NCBI GenBank assembly: GCA_016699735.1
Contig: CP065008.1
Span: 1,798,001-1,862,000, forward strand
Direction of reading: 5' to 3'
DNA from: Alphaproteobacteria bacterium
Lineage (GTDB): Bacteria; Pseudomonadota; Alphaproteobacteria; Micavibrionales; Micavibrionaceae
DNA length: 64,000 nt
Part shown: positions 17,873 to 27,386 of the stretch, piece after piece
Layout: each line of letters starts with the position of its first letter
Position numbering within the stretch: the stretch's first letter is position 1
Made by a program: the position numbers and the translations under genes
Notes under the pieces: generated by a model
What the model was told of the DNA's origin: nothing
Databases searched by the model: none
Seen by the model: the letters and a program-made list of their open reading frames with translations, nothing else

Positions 17873-18910
17873 CTAGTGCAGCATACCTTTATCTTTAATC
17901 TTTTCTCTTAGCGCCTTATATTCAACAAGAAGTTTCTCACTAACGGCTTTCGGATCAGAAGTGTCAAGAAAAGACTTAGAGTAAAAAAGCGTCTTTCCAC
18001 CCGGATCAGCAAAAATATCAAAGCCCTCCATCACCGCAAGTGTCTGTAGAGCAGTGTAACCACCTAGGGATGAATTTTCGAGTTTCCTAAACGCAAAAAT
18101 TTTAGCATAAAAAACGAGGTAAGCTTTACGAAGCTTGTACAGATTATGTTTAACTCTCCTCTTCTCTGGGAGTTTTTGAAAAATTTTATTTTTATCAGAA
18201 ATATACTGTAAAGCTACATCAACAGGCACAGGTATATAGGTTAAGGTAAAAGGACGACTGACTTCAAGAATAACACTAAAAGGGAATCCCTCCATCTGTT
18301 TGCTTGGAGAGCCACATCTAACAGCCTTAAAGCTATCCGTCGTGAACATCTCAAATCTTCTGATAGCTTGGATTTGGCTCACAGGATCAATTTTAAATGC
18401 GCGTCTCTCCATATCATAATCAAGCAGATTTAACTCTTGCTTAAACTCAAAACGGGTAGGAAATTGCGACCTGCTGGAAATAATAAATTTACGCGTAGCG
18501 TCTTTAATCTCCTTCATATCAAATTCAGAACTGATAAACCGCTTAAGCAGGGGGCATTCATTAATACGAAGATAGTTTTCAATATGTGCTTCATTTTCCA
18601 CATCGACAAAATTAATGGCAAAATAAAGGTGAGAGAGAGCCTTCATCGTCGGCTTCTCGTAGAAATACTTTCTGTTTGACTGGGGCGTACCTTCCACAAA
18701 CTCTGCAACTGGCATATCAGGCGGTAGATCTTCAAGCTGAACAATATCCGAGTCTTCCTCTGACTTTTGTTCAGAAAAATCCGCAACAACAGGACCAGAA
18801 GCAGGCTTCAAAGGCTCGGAGGTTTGCGCATCTGCCGAATAAACAAAGCCGCATAAAGCCGGAAAAAACAAACCCAAGCACAAAGCCGAACAAAGATATC
18901 TATAAAACAT
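17873..18910 (-). CDS. AT-rich secreted orphan protein
   Basis: A 345-residue protein with a Sec signal peptide (residues 1-28, ending YSADAQ), an acidic and proline-containing linker to about residue 75, and a C-terminal domain of mixed helix and strand rich in Phe, Tyr, Lys and Arg. Three cysteines occur in the mature part or near its start (NECPLL, VRCGSP). I do not recognise the family. The gene is low in G+C and sits between folB and mutY in the same AT-rich block; expression as a periplasmic or outer-envelope protein is inferred. Confidence 0.65.
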   Translation of the reverse strand: MFYRYLCSALCLGLFFPALCGFVYSADAQTSEPLKPASGPVVADFSEQKSEEDSDIVQLEDLPPDMPVAEFVEGTPQSNRKYFYEKPTMKALSHLYFAINFVDVENEAHIENYLRINECPLLKRFISSEFDMKEIKDATRKFIISSRSQFPTRFEFKQELNLLDYDMERRAFKIDPVSQIQAIRRFEMFTTDSFKAVRCGSPSKQMEGFPFSVILEVSRPFTLTYIPVPVDVALQYISDKNKIFQKLPEKRRVKHNLYKLRKAYLVFYAKIFAFRKLENSSLGGYTALQTLAVMEGFDIFADPGGKTLFYSKSFLDTSDPKAVSEKLLVEYKALREKIKDKGMLH

Positions 18911-18964
18911 ATGTCACCGCATTACTAACAGGTAGAAACATTATACGTTATTGTCCGGTAAGCT

Positions 18965-20089
18965 TCAATGCCGCCCCCACCCATGCAATCTAAAAACACG
19001 ATAAGCCTTGGAAAAAAGGGTCGGAAGACCAATTGAGTCTAGACGAATAACATCGCACCAAAAATAATTGGCAGGATGCTTAAATTTCGCTTGAACACGA
19101 GCCCCGCGCAGATTCAATCTTAAATTGAAGTGAGTAAATTCATGTTGGACAGTATGACTAATTATTTCACATTCAATATCCTCTAAATCGCTCAGAAAAT
19201 CGTCTTGTACTAATGGATATTCCCACCCCGAAGTAGGAAAACCGACCGTACCACCCAAAAGACCACGAGGATGACGTCGGTGAAGTAAGACCCGCATATC
19301 TTCATCTTGAACCCAATAAACTTTGCCTTCGCGCTTATCCTTTGGAATAATTTGTTGTTTTATTTCAGTATGTTGCACGCCGGTTCGGGTGCTATGCTCG
19401 CTAATAAAGTCACAACCAAGACGGCCAACATGACAATCAAAACATCGCGGCGCCCTGGGTATGCAGACCGTAGCCCCAAGATCCATAAACGCCTGCGCCA
19501 GATCCCCCGGTCTTGCATCATAACCCTCGAAATAAGCACGGGCATGGTCCTTGGCCCCTTTCTTGACGCTCTTGGCATCGCCTGACAACCCGTGCACCCG
19601 CGCCATAACCCGCTCAACATTGCCGTCCACGACAGTTGCGGGCTTGCCGAAAGCAATGGCCCGGATCGCCGCGCTGGTATACTCCCCGATCCCCGGCAGC
19701 ATCATAAGCTCCCTCTGAACCTCGGGAAACACCCCTCCTCGCTCATAGGCCACGATCTGGGCACACTTATGCAAATTCCTAGCCCGCGCATAATAGCCAA
19801 GTCCAGCCCACTCCTGCATGACATCGTTGATATCGGCAGCGGCAAGCGCAAAAACATTGGGCCATAAGGCTGTAAACTTGAGAAAATACGGAATGACAGC
19901 GGTCACGGTCGTCTGCTGCAGCATAATTTCCGAAAGCCAGACTTTATAAGGCTCCGGCGTCGCCCCGGAACGGTAGCGCCAAGGCAAATCCCGCGCATTC
20001 GCATCGTACCATTCAAGAAGAGCCTCCCTGAAAGTCTCAACCTTGTCAGGCTCACGCCGTTTCTTTACCCTTGTCTTTGCCTTTTTCAT
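18965..20089 (-). CDS. mutY: A/G-specific adenine glycosylase MutY
   Basis: A 374-residue base-excision enzyme that removes adenine opposite 8-oxoguanine. The catalytic helix-hairpin-helix reads LPGIGEYTSAAIRAIAFG followed by the Asp in TVVDGNVERV. The iron-sulfur cluster cysteines are C-x6-C-x2-C-x5-C (CIPRAPRCFDCHVGRLGC). The C-terminal NUDIX-like domain begins near residue 240. The ATG at 20089 is chosen over a GTG at 20098. Composition changes within the gene: the C-terminal third is AT-rich. DUF721 is divergent, a common alphaproteobacterial arrangement. Confidence 0.94.
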   Translation of the reverse strand: MKKAKTRVKKRREPDKVETFREALLEWYDANARDLPWRYRSGATPEPYKVWLSEIMLQQTTVTAVIPYFLKFTALWPNVFALAAADINDVMQEWAGLGYYARARNLHKCAQIVAYERGGVFPEVQRELMMLPGIGEYTSAAIRAIAFGKPATVVDGNVERVMARVHGLSGDAKSVKKGAKDHARAYFEGYDARPGDLAQAFMDLGATVCIPRAPRCFDCHVGRLGCDFISEHSTRTGVQHTEIKQQIIPKDKREGKVYWVQDEDMRVLLHRRHPRGLLGGTVGFPTSGWEYPLVQDDFLSDLEDIECEIISHTVQHEFTHFNLRLNLRGARVQAKFKHPANYFWCDVIRLDSIGLPTLFSKAYRVFRLHGWGRH

Positions 20090-20113
20090 GATTCTCACAA
20101 GCGAAACCCACCG

Positions 20114-20572
20114 ATGCGCCCCCTCTCGGAACCCGTCTCACGTATATCAGGCAAGACCTTCAGCCGCAAATACATCGCTCTGGGCCGCATCCTCTCGGAA
20201 TGGGAGCAGATTGTCGGACCCGAATTCTCCGGCAAGGCCATACCCGTAAAGCTGAATTACCGGAAAAATGGCAAGACCGACAAAACCCTGGCCTCGCTGG
20301 ACATCGCCACCTCCGACGCACAGGCCACCGCCCTGCATTACCAGAAGGACTTAATCCTGGAGCGCATCAACAGGGTCTTCGGGCAGGGTTGGATCGGCGA
20401 TATCCGCTTTGTTTCCGTACCGGGAAGGGCAGCCAAAACCCCCGAGAAACCAAAAAGACCCTTGACGGAAGACGAAAAAAAGTTTCTATCCGGTATGCTT
20501 GAAGCGCTTGAGGATCAGGAGCTTAAGGCAAAATTGGAAGTTATAGGCCGGGAAATACTGAAGAGATCGTAA
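20114..20572 (+). CDS. DUF721 (DciA-like) protein
   Basis: A 152-residue protein. The N-terminal half (YIALGRILSEWEQIVGPEFSG, then IATSDAQATALHYQKDLILERIN) matches DUF721, the domain shared with DciA, which loads the replicative helicase in most bacteria. The C-terminal tail (LTEDEKKFLSGMLEALED) is the conserved alphaproteobacterial extension. It lies head-to-head with mutY and 2 bases before efp. Helicase loading here is inferred from family membership. Confidence 0.82.
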   Translation: MRPLSEPVSRISGKTFSRKYIALGRILSEWEQIVGPEFSGKAIPVKLNYRKNGKTDKTLASLDIATSDAQATALHYQKDLILERINRVFGQGWIGDIRFVSVPGRAAKTPEKPKRPLTEDEKKFLSGMLEALEDQELKAKLEVIGREILKRS

Positions 20573-20574
20573 AT

Positions 20575-21141
20575 ATGAAAGTCACAGCCATCACCCTGCG
20601 CGCAGGACACGTCATCGACTACAACGGAAAGCTGTGGGTCGTGGTCAGCAACCAGATCATCCAGCCCGGCAAAGGCGCCTCGGTCTCACAGGTCGAGATG
20701 CGTGACGTCCGCAGCGGCGCGAAGGATAACGTGCGCTTCCGTACACAGGAAACCGTGGAACGCGTCAGGCTCGATCAGGACGAATATCAGTACCTCTACA
20801 CGGAAGGTGACGAAGTTCACTTCATGCATACCGAAAACTTCAACCAGATTCACGTTTCAAAGGAACTGATCGGCCCCCGCGCCGCCTTCCTTCAGGAAGG
20901 CATGATTATCGAGATCGAAACCTACGAGGGCGAACCTCTGGGCTTTGAATTCCCGGACAGCTGCGTCCTCGAGATCGTGGAAGCCGAACCCGTAGTAAAG
21001 GGACAAACTGCCACGACATCCTACAAGCCCGCGATTCTCGAAAACGGCGTGAAGATTATGGTCCCCCCGCACGTGGGATCGGGCACGAAGGTCGTCATCA
21101 GGATCGAGGACGGCACCTACATCGAACGTTTCAAGGGCTGA
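20575..21141 (+). CDS. efp: Elongation factor P
   Basis: A 188-residue translation factor that relieves ribosome stalling at proline runs. The three-domain EF-P/IF5A layout is complete. The modified loop reads IIQPGKGASVS with the target lysine at position 33, the type acted on by EpmA; epmA is present at 54003. It starts 2 bases after DUF721 and is followed by suhB after 7 bases, so all three are likely one transcript. Confidence 0.96.
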   Translation: MKVTAITLRAGHVIDYNGKLWVVVSNQIIQPGKGASVSQVEMRDVRSGAKDNVRFRTQETVERVRLDQDEYQYLYTEGDEVHFMHTENFNQIHVSKELIGPRAAFLQEGMIIEIETYEGEPLGFEFPDSCVLEIVEAEPVVKGQTATTSYKPAILENGVKIMVPPHVGSGTKVVIRIEDGTYIERFKG

Positions 21142-21148
21142 TTTTCAT

Positions 21149-21949
21149 ATGCCATCCCATTCTGCCCTGATGAACGTCATGCTGCGCGCCTCTGAAAAGG
21201 CAGCGCGGTCTCTAATCAGGGACTTTAACGAGGTCGAAAATCTTCAGGTCTCCATGAAGGGTCCGGGGGATTTCGTCTCGGCAGCGGACCGTCGGGCAGA
21301 AGAGATAATTTTCACAGAACTCAAAAAGGCCCGCCCGGACTACGCCTTCCTCATGGAGGAATCCGGCGCCATCGACGGAAACGGGGCCGATGCCGAATAC
21401 CGCTGGCTCATCGACCCGCTCGACGGCACCACGAATTTTCTTCACGGACTCCCCCACTGGGCCATTTCAATCGGCCTCGAGCATAAGGGCGAAGTCATAG
21501 CAGGCCTTATCCACGATCCGGTCAAGGACGAAATTTTCCACGCCGAAAAGGGATCCGGCGCCTTCATGCGCCGCCGCCGCTTAAGAGTCTCAGGGCGTCA
21601 GGATCTGATGCTGGCCACGATTGCCACCGGCGCTCCGCGCCGCTCCGCCGAATCCCGTACACAATTCATGAAGGAATACAGCGCCATGATCGCCGTCGCC
21701 CCCGGCCTGCGCCGCTTCGGCGCCGCCGCGCTCGATCTGGCCTATGTCGCCGCCGGCCGCTACGAGGGCTTCTGGGAACGCAACCTCAAGCCCTGGGACG
21801 TCGCCGCGGGCGCAATAATCGTAAAAGAATCCGGCGGCTATATCGGCGACCTCGACAGCTCCGCAGCGAACCCGGTGGAAACGGGCAACGTCATCGCCGC
21901 CAACGACCGCCTGTTTGAACCGATGGCTAAAATCCTCAAGGCCGCGTGA
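21149..21949 (+). CDS. suhB: Inositol monophosphatase family protein SuhB
   Basis: A 266-residue Mg-dependent phosphatase. Metal-site motifs are intact: the Glu in LMEESG, DPLDGTTNFLHG and WDVAAGAIIVKESGG. SuhB homologues hydrolyse inositol-1-phosphate and in E. coli also act with the rRNA transcription complex. Position just after efp is common in alphaproteobacteria. Confidence 0.92.
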   Translation: MPSHSALMNVMLRASEKAARSLIRDFNEVENLQVSMKGPGDFVSAADRRAEEIIFTELKKARPDYAFLMEESGAIDGNGADAEYRWLIDPLDGTTNFLHGLPHWAISIGLEHKGEVIAGLIHDPVKDEIFHAEKGSGAFMRRRRLRVSGRQDLMLATIATGAPRRSAESRTQFMKEYSAMIAVAPGLRRFGAAALDLAYVAAGRYEGFWERNLKPWDVAAGAIIVKESGGYIGDLDSSAANPVETGNVIAANDRLFEPMAKILKAA

Positions 21950-21955
21950 CCCCCC

Positions 21956-22444
21956 ATGACCCGCACGGTTAAAACCTTAGCCACACTGATCCTTCTTCTT
22001 CTGCCGACAGCAACCCTCGCGCAGGATTGGTCAAACATCGACAACCGCGCCGCATCGACAACCGTGACGGAAACAAGAATTGTCCCGCAGGTGGATATCA
22101 GCCACGCCGCGTCCGGCAGCGAGAAAAATGCGGGGAACGTCATCAGCTTCAACATGGCTCCCCTGCAGGTCGAGTTAACAGCCGAGCAGCAGGACTTTCT
22201 CAGCCGCTACGTTCTCGCCCCTCTGAACGCGAATCCCAACCTGCGTCTGGCGATCCAGAGTCTTGCCCGCACGAACCCGGACGACCGCTACGAATCCACC
22301 CGTATCGCCATCGCCCGCGGGTTGGAGGTGCGCCAGTTTTTCATGGACCGCAAAATCCTCTCCAAGCGCCTCGTGAGCCAACCGTTAGGCATCGGTGAAA
22401 AACCCGCCGACGACGACCGCATAGACCTCCTCCTCTTCGAATAA
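21956..22444 (+). CDS. Exported protein with OmpA-like C-terminal region
   Basis: A 162-residue protein with a Sec signal peptide (residues 1-22, ending ATLAQ). The C-terminal 90 residues follow the OmpA-like peptidoglycan-binding pattern: LTAEQQDFLSRYV, NPNLRLAIQSLART, a region that aligns with the LSxxRAxxV helix (RIAIARGLEVRQFFMD), and the ending DDRIDLLLF. The conserved Asp and Arg for diaminopimelate are not obvious, so binding is uncertain. It follows suhB by 6 bases. Confidence 0.65.
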   Translation: MTRTVKTLATLILLLLPTATLAQDWSNIDNRAASTTVTETRIVPQVDISHAASGSEKNAGNVISFNMAPLQVELTAEQQDFLSRYVLAPLNANPNLRLAIQSLARTNPDDRYESTRIAIARGLEVRQFFMDRKILSKRLVSQPLGIGEKPADDDRIDLLLFE

Positions 22445-22565
22445 AAGCTGCAAAGCAGGCGGAACAGGTGTGGATAATAACGCCCAAAAACCGCACAATT
22501 CTTGACTTTTTCAGGATTTAGGTGTGGGATATGGCCCATTCACCGCCAGAACAGGAGACATAAGG

Positions 22566-23483
22566 ATGTCGGGAAATCAGGACTCGCCGGACAACAAGCC
22601 AAAAAAACAGGGATACAGCACGATCATTCTGTTAGTCGTTCTGGCCGTGGTCTTCTTCAGCTATAAGACCGTGAATCACAAGGAACCGACAATCCCCGAA
22701 ATGCCCCTGACAAAGGAAGAGGCGGTCTCAGAGGTCTCAGCCCCATCCCCGGAACCCTCCTCAGGCACAGCGACAGAGGAAACCGCGCAGGCGCCCGTAG
22801 CCGCGGACGAGCCTGCCACGTCTCAGGAACCACCGGCGGCAGAAGAATCTGGATCGGTGGAAACCGAAAACACCGAAGAAACGGCGGAATCCTCTGAAAT
22901 CGAACAACCGACGGCCACCGAAGCCCCTCCAGCACTGGACATCGCCAAACTCTCCGTCCCGCGCACGATGGGCAAGGCGGACGCCCCCCTGAAAGTGACC
23001 GAATACGCCTCCTTCACCTGCCCGCACTGCGCTCATTTCCATCAGGACAGCTTCAAGAAGCTCCAGACGGACTTCATCGATACGGGCAAACTGCACTTGA
23101 CCTTCTCGGACTTCCCGACCAACCTCCCGGCGGTCCAGGCCAGCAAGGTCGCACGCTGCATCCCGGACGAAAACTACTTCAACTTCGTAACGCTTCTCTT
23201 CCAAACGCAAGACGACTGGTCCACGAAGCCCGAGTACCAGAAACTTCTGAAACAGAATGCCCTGATCGCTGGTATTGACGAAAAAACATTTGAAGCCTGC
23301 ATCAACAGCGAAGATCTGCAGAAGGCCATTTTGACCGAAGTGGAAAAAGCCAACAAGGAAAAGAATGTGGACGGCGTCCCCACACTGATCTTCGACGACG
23401 GCCAGCTGATCTCCGGCAATATGCCCTACGAAGAGATGAAAAAGATCATTGAGGACAAGCTCTCGAAGCTTGAGAAAAAATAA
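22566..23483 (+). CDS. Membrane-anchored DsbA-family thiol protein
   Basis: The ATG at 22566 has AGGAG upstream and gives 305 residues. Residues 17-33 form a single membrane anchor, followed by an acidic, proline/glutamate-rich linker to about residue 125, then a thioredoxin-fold domain with the DsbA active site C152-P-H-C155 and the cis-proline region DGVPTLIF. It would oxidise or isomerise periplasmic thiols. Lying directly before smc is a recurrent alphaproteobacterial arrangement. Confidence 0.88.
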   Translation: MSGNQDSPDNKPKKQGYSTIILLVVLAVVFFSYKTVNHKEPTIPEMPLTKEEAVSEVSAPSPEPSSGTATEETAQAPVAADEPATSQEPPAAEESGSVETENTEETAESSEIEQPTATEAPPALDIAKLSVPRTMGKADAPLKVTEYASFTCPHCAHFHQDSFKKLQTDFIDTGKLHLTFSDFPTNLPAVQASKVARCIPDENYFNFVTLLFQTQDDWSTKPEYQKLLKQNALIAGIDEKTFEACINSEDLQKAILTEVEKANKEKNVDGVPTLIFDDGQLISGNMPYEEMKKIIEDKLSKLEKK

Positions 23484-23504
23484 ATCTAAAGAGTAAAACT
23501 TCGG

Positions 23505-26500
23505 ATGGTTCAGTTCACGCGCCTGCGTCTGAGCGGGTTTAAATCCTTCGTTGACAGAACGGAGCTTGAGATCGGGCCGGGCCTGAACGGCATCGTGGGG
23601 CCGAACGGCTGCGGCAAGTCCAATCTGGTCGAAGCCCTGCGCTGGATAATGGGCGAAAGCTCCGCAAAGAAAATGCGCGGCGACGGGATGGAGGATGTGA
23701 TCTTCGCCGGAACCGACAAGCGCAGCGCCCGCAACATCGCCGAAGTCTCCGTCATCCTCGACAACTCCGCCCGCAAGGCGCCCGCCGCCTATAACGGTCT
23801 TGAGGAAATCGAGATCATCCGCCGGATCGAACGCGATCACGGCTCCAGCTACAAGATTAACGGCAAAAACGCCCGCGCTCGCGACGTGCAGATGCTCTTC
23901 GCCGACACCCTGACCGGCGCAAACTCCCCCGCCCTCGTCTCGCAAGGTCATATCACCCGCATCGTGAACGCCAAACCCGCCGACCGTCGCCTCGTGCTCG
24001 AAGAGTCCGCGGGCGTATCCGGCCTTTACGCCCGCCGCCATGAGGCCGAATTACGGCTAAGGGCCGCAGATACCAACCTCCTGCGCCTCGACGATGTTCT
24101 GGGCGGCATGGAAACCCGCTTGTCTTCCCTCAAACGCCAGTCGCGTCAGGCCACGAAATACAAGAACCTCAGCGCCCAGATCCGCCAGTTCGAAGTCATG
24201 ATCGCCTGGTTGGAATGGCAGGTCTTACAGGAAAGACACGACACGCTTCACCGGGAATTCGCAACGATCGAAAGCGACGTCGCGCAAAAAATGGCCGCCG
24301 TGGCCCAATTAACCAAAACCCAGACCGCCCAGTCCGCCGACCTTCCCGATCTCCGTAAAAAGGAAACCGAGGCCGCCGCCGCCTTGCAAACACAAAAAAT
24401 AACACTCCAAAGAATGGAGGAGGACGAACAACGGCAGTCCAAGCAGATCGAAGAGGCAAAAAATAACCTCGCGCAATGCGAAAAAGACGAAAAGCACGAA
24501 ACCCAAACCTTCGAGGAAAACTCACGGTCTCTGGAAAAAATCCAGCACGAGCAGCAGGAAATTCTCTCCGTCCGCCAGAATGAGGACGAAATCCTGACCC
24601 GCAAGGAAAAAGATAAAGCTGAGTTGCATACCCGCCTGACAGCCTGCGAGGAACGCTTCACCTCCCTCAAGGAATCGATGGCGGAATCCCGCGCCCAGCG
24701 TTCGGCTCTCGACACCCGTGTCAAATCCGGCACGCAGCGCCTTTCCCTTCTGGGCGAACGCAAGACAAAACTGGAAGCGGACATAAAGGGGCTCGAAGTC
24801 GGCGAAGATAACTTAAGCGAAATCAGGCGTCTTGAGGAAAAAATCGCCCAACTGGAAACAAAGCTTCACGCTCTGAACGCTCAGGTGGATGGAAAGAAAA
24901 TAGCCATCCAGACGGCCGCTGAGAAAACGGAAAAATCCCGCTCCGAATTATCGTCCGCAGAAAAAACCTTCTCCGAATTTTCCTCAGAAATGGCGACACT
25001 GGAGAAATTTTTCGCCGCCGACCGCGGGCAGGATTTCAAGCCCGTTCTGGACAGCATCACGACGGAACCCGGTTTCGAGAAGGCGCTCTCGCGGGCTTTG
25101 GGCGATTCCCTGACCGCCTCGCTGGAGACCAAGGCACCCGCCTACTGGCAAACCGTTGACCGTAACCTCGAAAGCAACACCCTGCCGGAGGGTTCACGCC
25201 CCCTCCTGCCGATGGTTAAGGCGCCCGAAGAACTGCACCTCGCCCTTTCCCTGATCGGCCTCGTGGAAACACGCGAGCAGGGCGACACACTGGCCAAGGC
25301 ACTAGGCCACGGCCAATCGCTGGTTTCCGCAGCCGGGGATTACTGGCGCTGGGATGGCCTGCGGGTCAAGGCCTCCGCCGCCGACCGCCACAGCCAGTAT
25401 ATCGCCCAGAAAAACCGCCTCGCCGAACTCGAAAAATTCAGGGCGGTGCATGAGAAAAAGCTTAAGACCGCCCGCACAGAACTCGAAACCGCCCGCGAAT
25501 CTGAAAAAGCGGCCCGCCAGGATTACGAAGACACCCTCCAGAAAATCCGTGACCTCGAAAAGGAGATTAACGCGGCCAAACCTGCCCTCATCCGTATCAA
25601 GGAAAAAATCGCGGGCATTGAAAACGAAAGCAAACGTCTGGCCGAGATGCTGAAAACCCTGCAGGACGATCTTCTGGTCGCCCAAACATCCTTCGAAACG
25701 GATCAGGCGGAACTGATGGCTCTGGGACAAACCGCTTCCACGGAAAAGGAGACAGAACTGGCGGCCACTCAGGAAACTCTCGCGCAAATCCGCGATAGCT
25801 ACCGCGAAGCCGTCCGCGACTTCGACATTTTCCGCCAGCAGCAAAGCACCCGCCAGGCAAGGCTGCAAGCCTTGGCCGACGACCGCGTCAGCCTCCAGAA
25901 CCGTACCATCCGCGCCCGGGAACAACTAAAAAACCTGGCCGAAAGAAGAAAAGCGCTGGAGGAAAAACTGGAGGAACTGAAAAAGCAGCCCAAAGACCTC
26001 AGCGCGGACCGGGAAAAACTCCTCGAAAAACTCTCTTCCCTCGAAACCGAACGCACCCGTCTGGCCGAAAAACTCGCCGAACGCGAAGCCGAAGTAGCTG
26101 AAACCTCGAAAGCCTTACGCACAGCGGAGCTGGGCCTAGGATCGGCGCGGGAGGAACGCGCCCGCATCCACGCCACCCTCGCAGCGATAACCGACCAGCG
26201 CAGGGAAATGGAGACCTCCATACAGGAACGCTTCCAGATGAACCCATCCGCCCTGCCCGAACAGGCGGCCGAAGACCTCGTCAACTATCAGGGGGGCGAT
26301 ATCGAAAGCCTCAAAAAGCGCAAGGACAAGATCGCGCAGGAACGCGAATCCATCGGCCCGGTCAATCTTCAGGCGGATAAAGAAGCCGACGATCTCGAAA
26401 AGGAAGTCTCCGCCCTCATCCGCGAGCGCAACGAACTCATGCAGGCCATTGAGGAATTACGCGGCGCGATCATCAGGATCAACAAGGAGGCCCGTACCCG

Positions 26501-26984
26501 CCTCCTGCAGGCCTTCGACCACGTCAACGCGCACTTCCAATCCCTCTTCGGTCGCCTTTTCGAGGGCGGCAAGGCGCATCTGGCCCTGATCGACTCTGCG
26601 GACCCACTGGAGGCCGGCCTTGAAATCTTCGCCCAGCCGCCTGGAAAAACCCTGCAATACCTCTCCCTTCTTTCGGGCGGTGAGCAGACCCTGACCTCCA
26701 TCGCACTGATTTTCGCGATGTTCCTGACCAACCCCTCCCCGATCTGCGTCCTTGATGAAATCGACGCGCCGCTGGATGACGCGAACGTAGACCGCGTCTG
26801 CACCCTTCTTGAGGAAATCGCGGAAAGAGGCGAAACCCGCTTCATGGTGATTACGCACCACCGTCTGACCATGGCCCGCATGGACCGTCTTTACGGCGTC
26901 ACCATGACAGAAAAGGGCGTCTCCCAACTGGTGTCCGTAGACCTTCAGCGCTCCCTTGATTTCCGCGATCAGAAAGTGGCCTGA
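23505..26984 (+). CDS. smc: Chromosome segregation ATPase SMC
   Basis: A 1159-residue condensin subunit. The N-terminal ATPase half has the Walker A motif GPNGCGKSN at 32-40 and a Q-loop; long coiled coils flank a hinge near residues 500-640; the C-terminal head has the signature LSGGEQ at 1056-1061 and the Walker B region VLDEIDAPLDD near 1083. ScpA and ScpB are not in the window. Together with ccrM, popZ and zapA it gives the window several chromosome and division genes. Confidence 0.97.
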   Translation: MVQFTRLRLSGFKSFVDRTELEIGPGLNGIVGPNGCGKSNLVEALRWIMGESSAKKMRGDGMEDVIFAGTDKRSARNIAEVSVILDNSARKAPAAYNGLEEIEIIRRIERDHGSSYKINGKNARARDVQMLFADTLTGANSPALVSQGHITRIVNAKPADRRLVLEESAGVSGLYARRHEAELRLRAADTNLLRLDDVLGGMETRLSSLKRQSRQATKYKNLSAQIRQFEVMIAWLEWQVLQERHDTLHREFATIESDVAQKMAAVAQLTKTQTAQSADLPDLRKKETEAAAALQTQKITLQRMEEDEQRQSKQIEEAKNNLAQCEKDEKHETQTFEENSRSLEKIQHEQQEILSVRQNEDEILTRKEKDKAELHTRLTACEERFTSLKESMAESRAQRSALDTRVKSGTQRLSLLGERKTKLEADIKGLEVGEDNLSEIRRLEEKIAQLETKLHALNAQVDGKKIAIQTAAEKTEKSRSELSSAEKTFSEFSSEMATLEKFFAADRGQDFKPVLDSITTEPGFEKALSRALGDSLTASLETKAPAYWQTVDRNLESNTLPEGSRPLLPMVKAPEELHLALSLIGLVETREQGDTLAKALGHGQSLVSAAGDYWRWDGLRVKASAADRHSQYIAQKNRLAELEKFRAVHEKKLKTARTELETARESEKAARQDYEDTLQKIRDLEKEINAAKPALIRIKEKIAGIENESKRLAEMLKTLQDDLLVAQTSFETDQAELMALGQTASTEKETELAATQETLAQIRDSYREAVRDFDIFRQQQSTRQARLQALADDRVSLQNRTIRAREQLKNLAERRKALEEKLEELKKQPKDLSADREKLLEKLSSLETERTRLAEKLAEREAEVAETSKALRTAELGLGSAREERARIHATLAAITDQRREMETSIQERFQMNPSALPEQAAEDLVNYQGGDIESLKKRKDKIAQERESIGPVNLQADKEADDLEKEVSALIRERNELMQAIEELRGAIIRINKEARTRLLQAFDHVNAHFQSLFGRLFEGGKAHLALIDSADPLEAGLEIFAQPPGKTLQYLSLLSGGEQTLTSIALIFAMFLTNPSPICVLDEIDAPLDDANVDRVCTLLEEIAERGETRFMVITHHRLTMARMDRLYGVTMTEKGVSQLVSVDLQRSLDFRDQKVA

Positions 26985-26988
26985 CCCC

Positions 26989-27309
26989 ATGAGCACAAGC
27001 GGACCCGACAACCAGGACTTCGAAACCCGCCTCAAGGAGGCCAAATCCGAATTCGAGAAAATGGAAATCCAGGCGGGAAATAAAGGTCCGCAGGAACCCT
27101 CCGAAGGCGCGATCCGCAGCGGCCACGCCGGGGCCGAGTTTCTGGCCAACGTCTTCGCCGGAGCCATCATCGGCTACCTGATCGACAGCTTTGCGGGCAC
27201 CCGCCCCTGGGGCATGATCGGCATGATGGTTCTGGGCTTCGTCAGCGGCGTGATCCGCGCCAACGCCGCCATGCGGGAAAACAATAAAAAAAATGCCGGA
27301 AAGCCATAA
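26989..27309 (+). CDS. atpI: F0F1 ATP synthase-associated protein AtpI
   Basis: The ATG at 26989 gives 106 residues. A charged N-terminal helix is followed by two membrane segments, FLANVFAGAIIGYLID and WGMIGMMVLGFVSGVI, the AtpI/AtpZ pattern. AtpI helps c-ring assembly and Mg uptake in some bacteria. It begins 5 bases after smc and leads the F0 operon. Confidence 0.88.
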   Translation: MSTSGPDNQDFETRLKEAKSEFEKMEIQAGNKGPQEPSEGAIRSGHAGAEFLANVFAGAIIGYLIDSFAGTRPWGMIGMMVLGFVSGVIRANAAMRENNKKNAGKP

Positions 27310-27386
27310 AACGGGCATTGCACCCCCCAAAAAAATGCGCTACAACCTTTAAAATTTTAAGGATTTAGGCTCCGGAGAGGTTCTAA

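Noticed and set aside
22761..24041. A 426-codon minus-strand frame across the DsbA-like gene and smc
   Set aside because: It spans two real genes and their junction in antisense; composition mirrors their codons.
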